This document shows, piece after piece, positions 62,940 to 64,000 of a DNA stretch of 64,000 nucleotides. A model generated the notes under the pieces. It ran no database searches, was not told the DNA's origin, and saw only the letters and a list, made by a program, of their open reading frames with translations. The stretch covers positions 1 to 64,000 of the forward strand of contig CAIPBM010000164.1 in the NCBI GenBank assembly GCA_903863295.1. The letters are read 5' to 3'. Position 1 is the stretch's first letter. Each line of letters opens with the position of its first letter. The position numbers and the translations under genes were made by a program. Origin of the DNA: an uncultured Verrucomicrobiota bacterium (GTDB lineage Bacteria; Verrucomicrobiota; Verrucomicrobiia; Methylacidiphilales; UBA1321).

Positions 62940-64000
62940 GTTGCGGGGCTCTCACGTTCGCTGCGACTTGGCTCACCCATTCGTTCAACCCGGCGACTGT
63001 GCTGTTTGGCTTTAGTGCCGGATGGTTCGTTTATCAAGGCTTTTTGCCCGATAAAAAGAAAGTGGATTACGTTCTGGAATTGGGAGGAGTTCGATGGAAT
63101 GAAGAAGACTTTTGTCGTGGTTGGGAAATCGATGGACGAACCGGTTCCGGCAAAACAGCCAGCGCGGTTGTCCCGATTATCCATGCCTTGAAAAAGAACC
63201 GACCCGAAATCGGCATTCTGGCCCTCGACACGAAAGGAGACCTGAGCGAACCGCTCACCGCTATCGCAAGAGACCTCCATTGTACGCAGGACTTAGTCCA
63301 AATCGAAGTCAGGCCAGATGATGCGCCTCTCGACTGGAAGCCTCCCTACACCATGAATTTTCTTGCCGATGATTCCATTCCGTTTTCAACCTACGCGAAA
63401 ATCCTTGTCGATGTTGCGACGGCGGCTGGGCAGAAGGGAGGTCAGGCTTTTTTCAAGAATGCGGCCCAATCAGCCATTCAAAATGGCTTTACGGCTTTAC
63501 GGGTCTTGCGGCATTGCGTCACCATCGACAATTGCTGCAACATCATCAACGATCTTACCCAACTAAAAAGCATTACTGAGCAATTGGTTCAACTGGCAAA
63601 GGCTCAGCCTCAGCATCAGGAATTGACCGATTATTTTGTGGAGTTGCAAAAGCAGCCACCTGAACAGTTGAGCGGTATTCGCTCAACCGTGTTCAACTAT
63701 CTCCAACCATTCACCGCGCCGGACATAGCCGAAGTGTTTTGCCCGATGGACCCGACATTCACCCTAAATGAAATCGACCAGGGTAAATTGATCAGCGTCA
63801 AAATCCCGCAGAAATACCAGGTCGAGAAGAAGTACGTCAGCCTACTCTTGAAGGTCCTGTTCTACCTCCATGCGCTAAGACGGTACGATCTGACCGCAGC
63901 GGATAGACGAAAGAAAAACCTAATCGTTATGGTCCTTGATGAAGCACAAGAAACAGTCCTCGTGAGTGAGGACGGAATCTCCGATTTCAATGTCGTGGAC
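62915..64000 (+). CDS. VirD4/TraD-type conjugative coupling protein, 3' end missing
   Basis: A frame from ATG 62915 stays open to the window end (about 362 codons). It begins with two membrane helices (LAFICALGCGALTFAATWL; ATVLFGFSAGWFVYQGF), then Walker A GRTGSGKT and, near the window end, Walker B LIVMVLDEAQETV. Coupling proteins bring the relaxosome to the type IV secretion channel. The start overlaps the TraM-like gene by 25 bp. The C-terminus is outside the window. Confidence 0.88.
   Translation, partial: MLAFICALGCGALTFAATWLTHSFNPATVLFGFSAGWFVYQGFLPDKKKVDYVLELGGVRWNEEDFCRGWEIDGRTGSGKTASAVVPIIHALKKNRPEIGILALDTKGDLSEPLTAIARDLHCTQDLVQIEVRPDDAPLDWKPPYTMNFLADDSIPFSTYAKILVDVATAAGQKGGQAFFKNAAQSAIQNGFTALRVLRHCVTIDNCCNIINDLTQLKSITEQLVQLAKAQPQHQELTDYFVELQKQPPEQLSGIRSTVFNYLQPFTAPDIAEVFCPMDPTFTLNEIDQGKLISVKIPQKYQVEKKYVSLLLKVLFYLHALRRYDLTAADRRKKNLIVMVLDEAQETVLVSEDGISDFNVVD

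Overview
The window reads as one contig of a GC-rich Gram-negative bacterium, most likely a member of the Verrucomicrobiota. This rests on gene content only: an aryl-polyene-type lipid locus, an exosortase/PEP-CTERM module, a complete MoxR/Bat operon, OprB-type porin, LolA-like and RND proteins, and abundant REP-like hairpin repeats. No rRNA or taxonomic marker was available to confirm it.

Region by region. 1-7475: an aryl-polyene (APE)-like biosynthetic locus with an intact ketosynthase (5' end missing), a cysteine-less ketosynthase partner, an ACP, an MMPL exporter fused to an acyltransferase, a LolA-like carrier, a hotdog dehydratase and a convergent AMP-ligase. 7990-12762: an RND efflux pump with its membrane fusion protein, followed by two large hairpin repeats. 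13025-18520: housekeeping and envelope genes (ExbB/ExbD pair, secreted lipase-like esterase, ferritin-like protein) and tRNA-Ala(GGC). 18640-22115: glycosyltransferase, toxin-antitoxin pair, UDP-glucuronate decarboxylase-like epimerase, leuD. 22258-26184: phosphofructokinase, a YtrA-type regulator with ABC transporter, and a lipoprotein. 26242-34958: one long operon running MoxR, DUF58, DUF4381-like, BatA, BatB-BatC fusion, BatD, BatE. 35119-39950: a compact exosortase operon (PEP-CTERM substrate, unknown 153-residue protein, exosortase, membrane protein, EpsI-like protein) facing a sigma-54 activator across a 141-bp intergenic region with matching promoter signals. 40018-50361: an AAA ATPase, the glycerol operon glpF-glpK-glpD, an OprB-like porin and two secreted glycosidases (GH78, GH37). 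50655-55079: a zinc alcohol dehydrogenase, then a CGNR-type regulator divergent from four enzyme genes.

55120-64000 is the left part of an integrative, probably conjugative element. It starts at a 45-bp 3' fragment of initiator tRNA-fMet, followed by a tyrosine recombinase, a MobF/TrwC-type relaxase-helicase, a HEPN (ApeA-like) anti-phage gene enclosed by 24-bp perfect inverted repeats, and a traK/traL/traM-like set leading into a VirD4/TraD-type coupling protein that runs off the window. The intact tRNA-fMet is predicted on the minus strand beyond the right edge.

The most interesting parts are the self-contained exosortase/sigma-54 module (37.0-39.9 kb), the inverted-repeat-bounded ApeA cassette inside the conjugation region (59.6-61.3 kb), and a family of paired hairpin repeats with compensatory arm changes.
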